This document shows positions 53,652 through 63,070 of a DNA stretch of 64,000 nucleotides, piece by piece. The stretch's first letter is position 1. Each line of letters opens with the position of its first letter. Both the position numbers and the translations under genes were made by a program. The stretch comes from Streptomyces justiciae (lineage in GTDB: Bacteria; Actinomycetota; Actinomycetes; Streptomycetales; Streptomycetaceae), in NCBI RefSeq assembly GCF_015163075.1, contig NZ_JADDXU010000013.1, positions 124,001 through 188,000 of the forward strand. The letters are read 5' to 3'. The notes below the pieces were generated by a model. It worked only from the letters and a program-made list of their open reading frames with translations. It had not been told where the DNA came from and made no database searches.

Positions 53652-55901
53652 CTACTTGGCGGCGCAGTCGTAGAGCACGTCGGCTCCTGCTCCGAAGTCC
53701 ATCGCGCTACCGCTGCTCTTCTCCGACGACGTGCCGCCGTACGCCGATGCCGGAACCTTGGTGCAGTTGTCAGCGATCCAGTCGGAACGCTGCTTGGTGT
53801 GGTTGCCGGACCCGGGCATGCCCGGCCTGCCGCCGCCGTTCGTGTCGGAGCCCAGGACGTAGCGTAGTTCCCCGCTCTTCGTCCACTCCTTCAACTGGTC
53901 CACCGACGGCGCGTTGTCGCTGCCCGTGAAACCACCCATGCCGATGACGGTCTCGTCGGAGCCCAGGATGAAGGAGCCGGCGGCCATGGCACCGCCTTCG
54001 ACGGCGAGCTTGATGCGGGCGCGGGGTGCGTGCTCCACCGCGTAGTCGAGGATCTTGCGCTGCTCGTTGGTGAGTTCCGCGCCACCGCCGAAGCCGCCGC
54101 GTCCGCTCGGGGCCTTCCCGGAACCGCCGCCGGGGAACGACGGCATGTCGCTGTCTCCCGAGGACGAGCCTCCGGACATGCCGGGCATGCCGTTCGCTCC
54201 CCCTGTGGGCATATCGGACGGCATACCTGACGGCATGCCCGAAGGAACATCGCCGGAGGAGGGCTGACCGGACTGTCCCGAAGGCGCGTCACCACCCGGG
54301 AAGCCCGACGGCATCCCCGACGACGGAAGGTCACCGTCGTTCCCGCTCTGCCGGGGCATCCGGCCGCCCCCGCCGAAGCCGAACGTCGTCGGACCGGCCG
54401 TCGGGTTGGAGCCGCCCATCGCGGATGTCGAGCCCGGTACGCTGACCGCCCACGCTCCTGGGGCCACCAGGACCGACGCGACGGCGGCACCCACGGCGAC
54501 CGTCAGCAGCCTGCCACGCCGCCGCGCGAGGAGCAGCAGGACGACCGCGGCGCAGCCGAGCAGCAGGACCGGCCACACCAGCCAGCCGTTCCAGTCGGAG
54601 TCGCGGCGGACCAGTGCCACCGCCCAGACCGCGCTCACCGCGACCGCGGCCACGCCCACCAGGGGCGCCCAGCGCACGCCGGCACGGTGGGCACGGACCA
54701 GGGTGGCGGTCAGGCCGCCGCACAGGGCGGCGATCGCCGGAGCGAGCTGAGTGGTGTAGTAGGGGTGGAAGATGCCCTTCTGTGTCGAGTACACGGCCGC
54801 GCAGACCACCAGCCAGGTCCCCCACAGCAGCCAGCCGGCGGCCGGCAGCAGGGCGTCGGCGGACAGCATGCCGCGTCGGCGCATCACCACGCCGACCAGG
54901 GCGACGGCCAAGGCCAGTGCGCTGACTGGCAGCAGCCAGCTGATCTGGCCGCCCACCTGCGCGTTGAACAACCGGCCCAGGCCGGACGCGCCACCGAACC
55001 CGCCGCCGAGCCCGCCCATGCTCTGGGACATTCCGTCGCTCGAGCCGAAGACCCGGCCCAGCCCGTTGTAGCCGACCACGAGATCCCAGGCCGAACCGTC
55101 CTTGCTGCCGCCGATGTAGGGGCGGTCGCCCGGCCACAGGGCGACCATGGCGACCCACCACAAGGAGGACGCCGCCAGGATGGCCCCCGCGCCCAGCAGA
55201 CGCCGCACTCGCGGTATCCAGGGGCCGCTTCCTCCCACGAGCCAGGCGAGGGTGAACGCGGGAATGACCATCCAGGCGGCGAGCATTTTGGTGAGGAATC
55301 CGCACCCGATCAGGAAGCCGCTCGCACACAGCCACCAGGTCGCGGTCCTGCCCTCGGCCTGCAACGCGCGGGTGAGCGCGTACGCCGCGGACACCAGCAG
55401 CAGGACGAGCAGCGTGTCGGGGTTGTTGTCCCGGTTGATGGCCACGGTGATGGGCGTGAGAGTGAGCACGAGCGCGGCGACCAGCGCCGCCCCCTCCCCA
55501 GCCCAGCGCCGCACGGTGCGGTGCAGGACGAGGACCGCGGCCACGCCCTCGATCATCTGCGGCAGGACCAGCGCCCAGCCGTGCAGCCCGAAGATCTTGC
55601 TGCTGATCACCTGCGGCCACAGCGCCGCCGGCGGCTTGTCGACCGTGATCACCCCGGCCGGGTCGAAGGAGCCGAAGAGGAAGTTGGTCCAGCTCTTCCC
55701 CATCGACTTCACGGCCGCGGAGTAGTAGCTGTTGGCCCATTCCAGGGAACCCAGTGACCAGCCGTACAGGACGGCCGCGAGCACGAGGATCGCTCCGAGT
55801 GCGGCCGGTGCCGCCCAGGCGGGCAGCGGGCGGACGAACGCAGGCGAATCGCCGGGTGTTGAGGCGGCCGGTACGGGCTTGAGGTGCGTGGGATTGCTCA
55901 T
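53652..55901 (-). CDS. ArnT/GT39-like glycosyltransferase with MPSG repeats
   Basis: 749 residues. The N-terminal 500 residues have about 11 membrane segments and the dolichyl/undecaprenyl-phosphate sugar transferase pattern: SFDPAGVITVDKPPAALWPQ with an acidic residue in loop 1, RDNNPDTLLVLL and an HPYYTTQLAP segment. A low-complexity linker with MPSGMPSGMPSDMP follows, then an extracellular C-terminal domain (GSDETVIGMGGFTG, LRYVLGSDTNGG). ATG 55901 is chosen to begin SNPTHLKP. It transfers a sugar from a lipid carrier outside the membrane. 17 bases after the GT2 gene. Confidence 0.88.
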   Translation of the reverse strand: MSNPTHLKPVPAASTPGDSPAFVRPLPAWAAPAALGAILVLAAVLYGWSLGSLEWANSYYSAAVKSMGKSWTNFLFGSFDPAGVITVDKPPAALWPQVISSKIFGLHGWALVLPQMIEGVAAVLVLHRTVRRWAGEGAALVAALVLTLTPITVAINRDNNPDTLLVLLLVSAAYALTRALQAEGRTATWWLCASGFLIGCGFLTKMLAAWMVIPAFTLAWLVGGSGPWIPRVRRLLGAGAILAASSLWWVAMVALWPGDRPYIGGSKDGSAWDLVVGYNGLGRVFGSSDGMSQSMGGLGGGFGGASGLGRLFNAQVGGQISWLLPVSALALAVALVGVVMRRRGMLSADALLPAAGWLLWGTWLVVCAAVYSTQKGIFHPYYTTQLAPAIAALCGGLTATLVRAHRAGVRWAPLVGVAAVAVSAVWAVALVRRDSDWNGWLVWPVLLLGCAAVVLLLLARRRGRLLTVAVGAAVASVLVAPGAWAVSVPGSTSAMGGSNPTAGPTTFGFGGGGRMPRQSGNDGDLPSSGMPSGFPGGDAPSGQSGQPSSGDVPSGMPSGMPSDMPTGGANGMPGMSGGSSSGDSDMPSFPGGGSGKAPSGRGGFGGGAELTNEQRKILDYAVEHAPRARIKLAVEGGAMAAGSFILGSDETVIGMGGFTGSDNAPSVDQLKEWTKSGELRYVLGSDTNGGGRPGMPGSGNHTKQRSDWIADNCTKVPASAYGGTSSEKSSGSAMDFGAGADVLYDCAAK

Positions 55902-55918
55902 GTCGGAAGTCGCTCTCG

Positions 55919-57208
55919 TCAGCGGGTACGGCGGGGGGCGCTGGTGAAGACGGCCAGCCGCAGCACGGCGAAGCGCACGCAGGTGACCGCGACGGATGCC
56001 GTGGCGAGGATCGCGGTCTCCGCGGCTGTCGAGGCCCCGGGGTCGATCGACTTGAACCCCAGCACCGCGGCGGAGGTGACCAGGTACCCCAGGACGAACA
56101 GGCCTCCGGCGCCCAGGTGCGCCCGCGCTGGCGGAGCAGTGGAGTACCGGAAGGTGAGGCGTCGGTTCGCCTCCGTGTTGAGGACGGTGAGGACGAACAG
56201 CGAGACCAGGTTGGCGACGGCCGGGCTCCACCAACCTCGCAGCAGCCAGTACAGCAGCGCCTGCCCGACCGTGGAGAGGACACCGATCGCCAGGAAGCAG
56301 CCGACCTCCCACGACAACGGGCCACGTCGGGTAGCGGGTGCGAGGACCGCGTCGGGGTGCTCGGCGGCCGGTGCGGGGCGAGACGGTACGTCGACCCGGG
56401 CGTCGCCGGATGCCTTGAGCCGCGCCATCCGCCACAGGCCCCGCAGGTCGTCGGTGGCGGTGTTCACCACGTCCACCCGGGTGTCGACGTCCTCGACCCA
56501 GTCGACGGGGACCTCGTGGACCCGCAGGCCGTTGTGCTCGGCGAGCAGCAGCAGCTCGGTGTCGAAGAACCACGCGTCGTCGCGGGTCACTTGCAGCAAC
56601 GGCCGCAGCACCTCGGTGCGGGCCGCCTTGAATCCGCACTGGGCGTCGGTGAACCGGACGCCGTGCGTGAGCCGGATGATGCCGTTGTAGCAGCGGGAGA
56701 TGAACTCGCGGCGCGGGCCGCGCACCGTGCGCGACCCAGGTGCCAGCCGGGAACCGATGGCGAGGTCCGAGTGACCGCTGGCCAGGGGTGCGACCAGCGG
56801 AAGCAGCCCGTCGAGGCCGGTGGACAGGTCCACGTCCATGTACGCGACGATGTCCGCGTCGCTGGCGCCCCAGACGGTGCGCAGGGCGAGCCCGCGGCCC
56901 TTGCGGTCGAGGTGGACGACGCCGACGCCCGGCAGTTCGTCGGCGAGGCGACGGGCGGTGGCGAGGGTCTCGTCGGTGCTGGCGTTGTCGGCGACCGTGA
57001 TCCGCCATGGAAAGGGGAAGTCCGCCGCCAGTCGGGCGTGGAGTGTGCGCAGGCAGCCGGGCAGGGCGCGTTTCTCGTTGTAGACCGGCACGACGATGTC
57101 GACCGTCGCGGTACCGGCCTGTGCGTGAAGGGGCCGCTCGACCTGCTGGAACGGGGCCAAGCGCTCCGGGCGGGCGGTGGTCTCGGTGAGGTGGGGGGTG
57201 GGAGTCAT
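55919..57208 (-). CDS. GT2 glycosyltransferase fused to GtrA-like membrane domain
   Basis: 429 residues. The N-terminal GT2 domain resembles dolichyl-phosphate mannose synthase: VDIVVPVYNEKRALPGCL, DNASTDETL, AYMDVDLSTGLDGL (metal-binding Asp), DAQCGFKAAR. The C-terminal part has four membrane segments (EVGCFLAIGVLSTVGQALLYWL onward) as in GtrA flippases. It should make a polyprenyl-phosphate sugar and flip it for the GT39-like enzyme encoded next. Confidence 0.92.
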   Translation of the reverse strand: MTPTPHLTETTARPERLAPFQQVERPLHAQAGTATVDIVVPVYNEKRALPGCLRTLHARLAADFPFPWRITVADNASTDETLATARRLADELPGVGVVHLDRKGRGLALRTVWGASDADIVAYMDVDLSTGLDGLLPLVAPLASGHSDLAIGSRLAPGSRTVRGPRREFISRCYNGIIRLTHGVRFTDAQCGFKAARTEVLRPLLQVTRDDAWFFDTELLLLAEHNGLRVHEVPVDWVEDVDTRVDVVNTATDDLRGLWRMARLKASGDARVDVPSRPAPAAEHPDAVLAPATRRGPLSWEVGCFLAIGVLSTVGQALLYWLLRGWWSPAVANLVSLFVLTVLNTEANRRLTFRYSTAPPARAHLGAGGLFVLGYLVTSAAVLGFKSIDPGASTAAETAILATASVAVTCVRFAVLRLAVFTSAPRRTR

Positions 57209-57360
57209 GGCTTCCTCAGGCGTGAGGGGACGGCAGACTGCGGCTCTGAGGCCCTGGTCCGGGCCGCGGCCTCACTGTTGCCGCCCTGCCTGTGGAGGCG
57301 GGGAAAGAACGCTGGGAACTGACGGGGAGTCAGATCTATGGCCGAAAGTGCTCCCACGGT

Positions 57361-58197
57361 TCACTGCGAACCCGACCGCACCACGGAGTTCCTGAGTTCC
57401 CCGACACCCTTGATCTCGGTGACCATGTCCACACCGGGGTACAGAAGGACCTCGGGTTCGCCAACGGTGCCGGGTCCGGCCGGTCTGCCCATCGTGATCA
57501 GGTCTCCGGGCAGCAGCGTGATCACGGTGCTGACATGGGCGATGACGGTGGCGACGTCGAAGATCAGCTGCGAGGTGTTCGCCCTCTGGCGGACCCGCCC
57601 GTCGATGACACAGCTCATCGTCAGACCGCGGCCGCCCATCGGCACGTCGTCGGTGGTGACCATGGCGGGGCCCACCAGGGTGACGTCGGTGGACAGTCCC
57701 GACGCGGGGGCGCTTCCCGAGTCGCTCCGCGCGGCCACGCCGTTGACGACGGTGTAGCCCGCGACATGGCGCAGCGCCGTCTGGGCCGTGACCCCACGGG
57801 TCCGGCACCCGATCACCAGGCCCAACTCCACGCCCCAGTCCACGTTCCGTCCCTCGGCCGGCAGGCAGATGGCGTCGCGGGCACCGACAACGCCTTGGCC
57901 GCCTTGCCGCACGGAGAACACCGGAACGGTGGGGAAGGAGGTGCCTGTCTCTTGTACCCGTGCGGCGTAGTTGGGCCCAACACGAACGATCTTGCTCGGC
58001 CGGGTGATGAGGGGCGCGTAGGAGATGTCGTCCAGCCTGTGGCGTTCATCGCTTTCATCAGCGGCTCGTTCCCGCCAGTCCTCGCCGGAGGCGATCAGCG
58101 TCCCGACGTCCGGGTAGGGCAGCACCACGCAGTGCTTCTTCTGCAGACGTGCGGCGGCTGTACGGCCTTGTCCCAGTCGTACGGTGCTGAGCTTCAC
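57361..58197 (-). CDS. Fumarylacetoacetate hydrolase (FAH) family protein
   Basis: 278 residues. FAH-fold motifs are SKIVRVGPNYAARVQE, VDWGVELGLVIG with the metal-binding Glu, VNGVAARS and GDLITMGRPAGPGTVG. The usual G-T-P of the last motif is changed to G-R-P. GTG 58197 lies behind AAGGAG. Substrate is unknown; relatives cleave acylpyruvates or hydrate oxo-acids. Its position inside a cell-surface gene run is unexplained. Confidence 0.88.
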   Translation of the reverse strand: MKLSTVRLGQGRTAAARLQKKHCVVLPYPDVGTLIASGEDWRERAADESDERHRLDDISYAPLITRPSKIVRVGPNYAARVQETGTSFPTVPVFSVRQGGQGVVGARDAICLPAEGRNVDWGVELGLVIGCRTRGVTAQTALRHVAGYTVVNGVAARSDSGSAPASGLSTDVTLVGPAMVTTDDVPMGGRGLTMSCVIDGRVRQRANTSQLIFDVATVIAHVSTVITLLPGDLITMGRPAGPGTVGEPEVLLYPGVDMVTEIKGVGELRNSVVRSGSQ

Positions 58198-58228
58198 CGG
58201 TGGCACTCCTTTGGGTAGCGATGCGGCC

Positions 58229-59806
58229 CTATACGCAGGTGTGGGGAGCGGGAGCTGGGGCAGCCGTCGCTGCAGCGGCGGGCTGATACGGCAGGAGCAG
58301 GCGGAATGTGCAGCCTTCACCCGGCCTGGCCTCGAGTTCCAGACGGCCGCCGTTGGCCTCTGCGCCGCCGGCGGCGATCGCTAGCCCCAGGCCGGACCCC
58401 GCTGCCGCGGCCCGCTCGGCGGCATCGGCGCGGTAGAACCGCTCGAACACCCGCCGGGCGTGCGACTCGGCGAGGCCGGGCCCGTCATCGGCGACCTCGA
58501 CGGCACAGACCCGAGTGCCGGGTATGAACGGAGCGTTGGCGCTGGTACGGCCCGGTCCCGTCGTGCCCGGCCCGTGTGGGCGGACTCGGAAGGTGCCGAC
58601 GCGCACCTGGATGTGTGTCCCGGTCGGAGTGTGGACGCACGCGTTGGTGAGCAGATTCGACAGGATCTGCGCCAGCTGATGCGGGTCGCCGACGGCGTCG
58701 ACGACGTCCAGCTCGTTCACGCGGGCGTCGTCCTCGGGGTCGGCGAGAGTACCGAGGCCGATGCTGCGCCCAGGGTGTCGCACGGCGACGGCAGCGATAC
58801 CGTCGGCCGCGAGAGAGAGGAGGTCGACCGGTTGCCACCGCGTCGCGGGTACCTCACCGAGCCTGGCCAGTTGGGACAGGCTCTCGATGAGACGGCTCAT
58901 CCGGTCGGCGTTCCGCACGATCAGCTGCTGTGCCTCCTGGCGTCGTTCCAGGCTCATCTCCGGCTCCTGCACCAGGAGTTCCGCGAAGCCCTGCAGAGAC
59001 GTGAGGGGAGTTCGCAGTTCATGGCCGGCGTCCGCCAGGAAGTGGCGCAGCCGTTGCTCCGACGCCTCGGTGCGACGCAGTGCGGTGCGCAGCCGGTCGA
59101 GCATCGTGTTCAGGGCACGGCTGAGGTGGCCGACCTCGGTGACCGCATGCCGGTCCGGGACGCTCAGTTCCAACTCACCTTCGGCGATGCGCCTGGCAGT
59201 GCGCTCGACTCCGACCAGCGGCCGCAGTCCCAGCCGCACAGCGAGGGTGCCGAAGAGGACGACCCCCGCTGCGACGGCCACCCCGACAGCGAGGCTGAAC
59301 CACAGCATCCGGGAGGTCGCCTCGTCCACCTCCTTCAGAGGCAGCGCCACCACGACCCGGGTGCCGTCGGTGCCGGACCGGGCGATCACCCGCCAGGTGC
59401 TGCCTCCGTCGGTCGCGGCGACCGTGGCGGGTCGGCCGTTCTTGAGGCCGAGTTCCGCCTCCGACTTCGGGAGTCGCGGCCCGGCACTGCCCCCGTCGCC
59501 GCTCAGCGACATGGCAAGCCGGTGGCCGCCTCTGTCGTAGAAGTACACCCGGTAGTCCGAAGGCAGGCTGCCCGCCTTGCCGGGCGCTCCTGACGCCGTC
59601 CGGCCGTCGGCCACGTCCTGATACAGCTGGGGCACCGGCTGGAAACGGGTCAGCCGCCCGTCGACCTGGTCCGTCAGCCAGGAGTGGAGCAGGGCGAGCC
59701 CTGCCGCCTGACAGAGCAGAACCGCCGAGGTGGCCAGCAGCGTGACGCCGAGCACCAGGCGGGCACGCAGCGAGCGCGGTTTCAGCCGGCGCAGCCACCG
59801 CCTCAC
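58229..59806 (-). CDS. OmpR-type sensor histidine kinase B
   Basis: 525 residues, same design as kinase A: membrane segment LVLGVTLLATSAVLLCQAAGLALL, an extracellular domain with YRVYFYDRGGHRLA, a second membrane segment, HAMP, active His in FLADAGHELRTPLTSLQGF, and an HATPase domain (ILSNLLTNACVHT, EVADDGPGL, GSGLGLAI). GTG 59806 overlaps its response regulator stop. The paralogous sensor domains suggest the same type of stimulus. Confidence 0.92.
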   Translation of the reverse strand: MRRWLRRLKPRSLRARLVLGVTLLATSAVLLCQAAGLALLHSWLTDQVDGRLTRFQPVPQLYQDVADGRTASGAPGKAGSLPSDYRVYFYDRGGHRLAMSLSGDGGSAGPRLPKSEAELGLKNGRPATVAATDGGSTWRVIARSGTDGTRVVVALPLKEVDEATSRMLWFSLAVGVAVAAGVVLFGTLAVRLGLRPLVGVERTARRIAEGELELSVPDRHAVTEVGHLSRALNTMLDRLRTALRRTEASEQRLRHFLADAGHELRTPLTSLQGFAELLVQEPEMSLERRQEAQQLIVRNADRMSRLIESLSQLARLGEVPATRWQPVDLLSLAADGIAAVAVRHPGRSIGLGTLADPEDDARVNELDVVDAVGDPHQLAQILSNLLTNACVHTPTGTHIQVRVGTFRVRPHGPGTTGPGRTSANAPFIPGTRVCAVEVADDGPGLAESHARRVFERFYRADAAERAAAAGSGLGLAIAAGGAEANGGRLELEARPGEGCTFRLLLPYQPAAAATAAPAPAPHTCV

Positions 59807-60549
59807 AGCGCCGCCGCCCCCGGTCCGGGGCGTGCGGCCCGCAGGCAGTAGCCGACACCGCGGACCGTCTGGATGAGCTGGGGCTCGAACCGGTCTATCT
59901 TGCGCCGCAGGTTGCGTACATAGGTGTCGACGATGCGGGCGTCACCGGCGAAGTCGTAGTGCCAGACCTCGGACAGGATCTCCCTCTTGCCCACCACGCG
60001 TTCCGGCTGCGCAAGCAGGCAGACCAGGAGCCGGAACTCGGTGGGCGACAGCTGGATGGGCAGACCGGCCCGGCGCACCTCGTGGGTCTGCTGGTCCAGC
60101 ACCAGATCGGCGTACCGCAGCGGCGGCCTCCTGGTCCCTCCGCCCGGTGGCATGTCGCTGCGCCGCAGGATGGCACGGATGCGCAGCAGCACCTCCTGCA
60201 CGTGGAACGGCTTGGTGACGTAGTCGTCGCCGCCGGAGCTGAGGCCGATGATGCGGTCCTCGACGTCCGTACGCGCCGTCAGGAACAGCACCGGCGTATA
60301 GACGCCCTCAGCCCGCAGATGACGGGTCACCGCGAAGCCGTCGATGTCCGGAAGGCCAACGTCCAGGACGATCAGGTCGGGTTGGCCGCGACCGGCCTCG
60401 AACATGGCGGTCTGGCCTGTGTCGGCGGTGCTCACGGAGTAGCCGGCGGCGTGCAGGGCGGAAGTGAGCAAGGTGCGGATGCTGGGGTCGTCCTCGACGA
60501 CAAGCACATTGTGTGGGGGCGGCGCGGGCGCCGACGACGCGACGGGCAT
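59803..60549 (-). CDS. OmpR-type response regulator B
   Basis: 248 residues, paralogue of regulator A. Receiver VVEDDPSIRTLLT, Asp in LIVLDVGLPDIDGF, Lys in DDYVTKPFH; winged helix with LSPTEFRLLVCLL, TYVRNLRRKID and RGVGYCLR. ATG 60549 lies behind AAGGAAGG. 86 bases after the CotH gene. Confidence 0.93.
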   Translation of the reverse strand: MPVASSAPAPPPHNVLVVEDDPSIRTLLTSALHAAGYSVSTADTGQTAMFEAGRGQPDLIVLDVGLPDIDGFAVTRHLRAEGVYTPVLFLTARTDVEDRIIGLSSGGDDYVTKPFHVQEVLLRIRAILRRSDMPPGGGTRRPPLRYADLVLDQQTHEVRRAGLPIQLSPTEFRLLVCLLAQPERVVGKREILSEVWHYDFAGDARIVDTYVRNLRRKIDRFEPQLIQTVRGVGYCLRAARPGPGAAAL

Positions 60550-60635
60550 GGACCTTCCTTCGATGGTGAGGCGTTCGCGGTGCGCCGAACGCCCGGACGG
60601 CGCCCCACGGGGGACTGCCGTCCGGGCGCCGGTGA

Positions 60636-62396
60636 TCAGCCGGTCACCTCCTTGTTCTTGGCCAGTGCCGCGGTACGCTCGGTGACCGTCTTGCGCAGCT
60701 TCTCGACGGCGGAGTCCAGCTCCTTGCCGTCGGCACCGGCCTTCCCCGCCTGTTCGGCGATGGAGTTCAGCGCCTTCAGGGCGGTCCCGGAGCCGTAGAA
60801 CTTCTCGTACAGCTCCTTGTACGCCTTCTTGTAGACGGGATCGAAGGCGTCCGAGTCCAGGAAGCGCTCCTTCAACGGGTGGCCCATCATTCCGGCGAAC
60901 CCACCGCCTTCGCCCTCACCGCCCTGACCGCCTTGGCCGTTCTGACCGCCCGGCAGACCGGAAGGCATTCCGGACGGCATGCCTTCCGGCAGATTCTCGG
61001 GCATCCCCGAAGGCATTCCTTCGGGCATTCCTGACGGCATCCCGGAGGGCATGGTCTGCCCGGCTTGGCCACCTGTGCCCTGGCTGCCCTGGCTGCTCTG
61101 CCCAGTGGCACCTCCAGCGCCACCACCGAAGGCACCACCCATGCCCGTGTCGTCGTCCGGGCCCGAGGTCGCGTCACCGCTGAAGGTGAGGTTGTAGTCC
61201 CATCCCAGGACCGAGAACTTCTTGGTGTCCAGGTCGTACCACAGCAGGTAGTTCTTGCCGGGCCCGGCCATGTCGTCGAAGTTCAAGAGCAGGTTCTGCG
61301 CGGCGAGGTACGTCGCCAGGGACTCGACGTCCACGTACTGGTCGAGTTCCTTCTCGAACTCCTCGTCCGACGCCTCGTTGGCCCACTTGATGAGCTTCAT
61401 GACCGGCTCCAGGTCCTGACTGCCCACCTTGTTGAGCTGCTTGAACGACTCCTCGTAGTCGGTCGGGTCGTCGCCCTTGTACTCGAAGCTGCCGCCCGCC
61501 CGCGCCTTGTAGAGCACACCGTTGCCGTCAGCGATGGACTCCGCGTACTCCGTGTCCGGGCTCTCGACCATCAACCGGGCGGCGACCGGACGGTTGTTGA
61601 CCTTCACCGACGTGAAGGCGTACCGCTCGTTCTTCTGACCGGTGGTGTCCGTCAGGCTCAGCGCGAGGGCCTCGTTCGCCGGAACCTGGCCGTTGCTTCC
61701 GGGGCGCAGCGAGATCTCCCGCTCGCCCTGATAGGCGCGGCCCTCGACGAACTCGTCGATCTTGATGAGCCAGGGCAGTTCCTCGGGCTTCTTCTCGGAC
61801 AGGTTGTAGTTAGTCATCAGGCCCCCCATCCCGCCGGCCCCGCCGGGACCGCCGCCATTGGCCTGGCCGCGGTCCCGGCCCCCGGTCGCGCCGTCCTGCT
61901 GCGCCTCCGGGGCGCCCTGCTCGGCGCCTTCGGGCATGGTCCGGCCGCCACCGGGCATGCCCTGGCCGCTTCCGCGCAGGGACGACAGTGTGGAGTTGCC
62001 CTTGAGGCGGATTCCGACGTCGTTGAGGTACACCCCGTCGATGGTGAGGTCGGCCTCGATGTAGTCCTTGGTCCCGTCCTCGCGGAACTCCTTCATCATC
62101 TTGGTGAAGTCGGTCTGGTCGTACTCCAGTTGGATGGAGTGGGAGACCGCGGTGTCGTACAGGTCGACCGTGCCCTCGACGTTCTGCGTGATGGCGTCCG
62201 CCTCCACGCGGGAGGAGGAGGTGACGTACGGCGAGACTCGGGCGTCGCCGAAGAAAGAGACCATCACCACCAGTCCCGCGCAGACGGCGCCGACCGGCTT
62301 CCAGTGGTGCCGCAGCCGTACGGGGAGCCGGTCCCGCATCCGCCGCGGCCTGCGCACAGCGGCCGTGGGGACCGCCTCGCTGCCGCCGGCCATCAC
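60636..62396 (-). CDS. CotH-family kinase with MPSG/MPEG repeats
   Basis: 586 residues from GTG 62396 (or ATG 62393). One N-terminal membrane segment (HHWKPVGAVCAGLVVMVSFFG) anchors an extracellular domain. The CotH pattern is visible: VYLNDVGIRLKGNSTLSS, PWLIKIDEF, then the catalytic region LAAQNLLLNFDDMAGPGKNYLLW and FSVLGWDYNLTF. After it comes a low-complexity MPSGMPSGMPEGMPSGMP stretch, then a helical tail. Bacillus CotH phosphorylates spore-coat proteins; the substrate here is unknown. The start overlaps the DUF4956 gene. Confidence 0.88.
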   Translation of the reverse strand: MMAGGSEAVPTAAVRRPRRMRDRLPVRLRHHWKPVGAVCAGLVVMVSFFGDARVSPYVTSSSRVEADAITQNVEGTVDLYDTAVSHSIQLEYDQTDFTKMMKEFREDGTKDYIEADLTIDGVYLNDVGIRLKGNSTLSSLRGSGQGMPGGGRTMPEGAEQGAPEAQQDGATGGRDRGQANGGGPGGAGGMGGLMTNYNLSEKKPEELPWLIKIDEFVEGRAYQGEREISLRPGSNGQVPANEALALSLTDTTGQKNERYAFTSVKVNNRPVAARLMVESPDTEYAESIADGNGVLYKARAGGSFEYKGDDPTDYEESFKQLNKVGSQDLEPVMKLIKWANEASDEEFEKELDQYVDVESLATYLAAQNLLLNFDDMAGPGKNYLLWYDLDTKKFSVLGWDYNLTFSGDATSGPDDDTGMGGAFGGGAGGATGQSSQGSQGTGGQAGQTMPSGMPSGMPEGMPSGMPENLPEGMPSGMPSGLPGGQNGQGGQGGEGEGGGFAGMMGHPLKERFLDSDAFDPVYKKAYKELYEKFYGSGTALKALNSIAEQAGKAGADGKELDSAVEKLRKTVTERTAALAKNKEVTG

Positions 62397-63070
62397 AGGT
62401 CGGTCGAGTCGTAACCGGTCAGCACCGTCACCCGCTGGCCCGCTGTCCGCTCCTGCAGCGCGGCCACCAGGTCGCCGGGCTCGGTGCCCTTCTTCATGCG
62501 CACCGTGTAGAACACCTCGGTCAGCGCGCCGCCGCGGATCGTCTCGGTGCTCACCAGCTCGAACTCGCTGGTGTACTTGATCAGTACGTCACCGATGGCG
62601 GGGCCGTAATCCTCACCGGCGGGCACCTGGACCTTGACGACCTGCCGCTGCACGTTGAGGGCGAACCAGTTGAACTTGAACATGACGAGCATGACGGCGC
62701 AGATCACCACGGCGCCGACCGCGGCCAGCGTGTAGAAGCGGGCGCCGCAGGCCATGCCGATCGCCATGGCCAGGAAGATGAAGCCGACGTCGCGTGTCTC
62801 CTTGACCGCGTTACGGAAGCGGACCACGGACAACGCACCGACCAGGGAGAACGCCCGGGCCAGGTTGGACCCGACGACGAGCATGATCAGCGCGACGATC
62901 ATGCCGACGATGACGAGGGTCTGGACGTAGGACTGGCTGTAGGAGACGTTGCGGTGCGTGTACCGGTACACGTAACCGATCAACGTGCTCAGGACGAACG
63001 ACAGCGCCATGGCCACGACGACATCGGCGACGCTGAACGTGCCGCTGAGTTCCTGCAGATCGAAGTTCAC
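62393..63070 (-). CDS. DUF4956 membrane protein
   Basis: 225 residues with three to four membrane segments (VVAMALSFVLSTLIGYVY, TLVIVGMIVALIMLVVG, FIFLAMAIGMACGARF) and the signature ALSVVRFRNAVKETRD, then a soluble C-terminal domain (VFYTVRMKKGTEPGDLVAAL). GTG 63070 overlaps the stop of the polyphosphate polymerase gene and its own stop overlaps the CotH start. Frequently linked with VTC and CotH genes; function unknown. Confidence 0.88.
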   Translation of the reverse strand: MNFDLQELSGTFSVADVVVAMALSFVLSTLIGYVYRYTHRNVSYSQSYVQTLVIVGMIVALIMLVVGSNLARAFSLVGALSVVRFRNAVKETRDVGFIFLAMAIGMACGARFYTLAAVGAVVICAVMLVMFKFNWFALNVQRQVVKVQVPAGEDYGPAIGDVLIKYTSEFELVSTETIRGGALTEVFYTVRMKKGTEPGDLVAALQERTAGQRVTVLTGYDSTDL

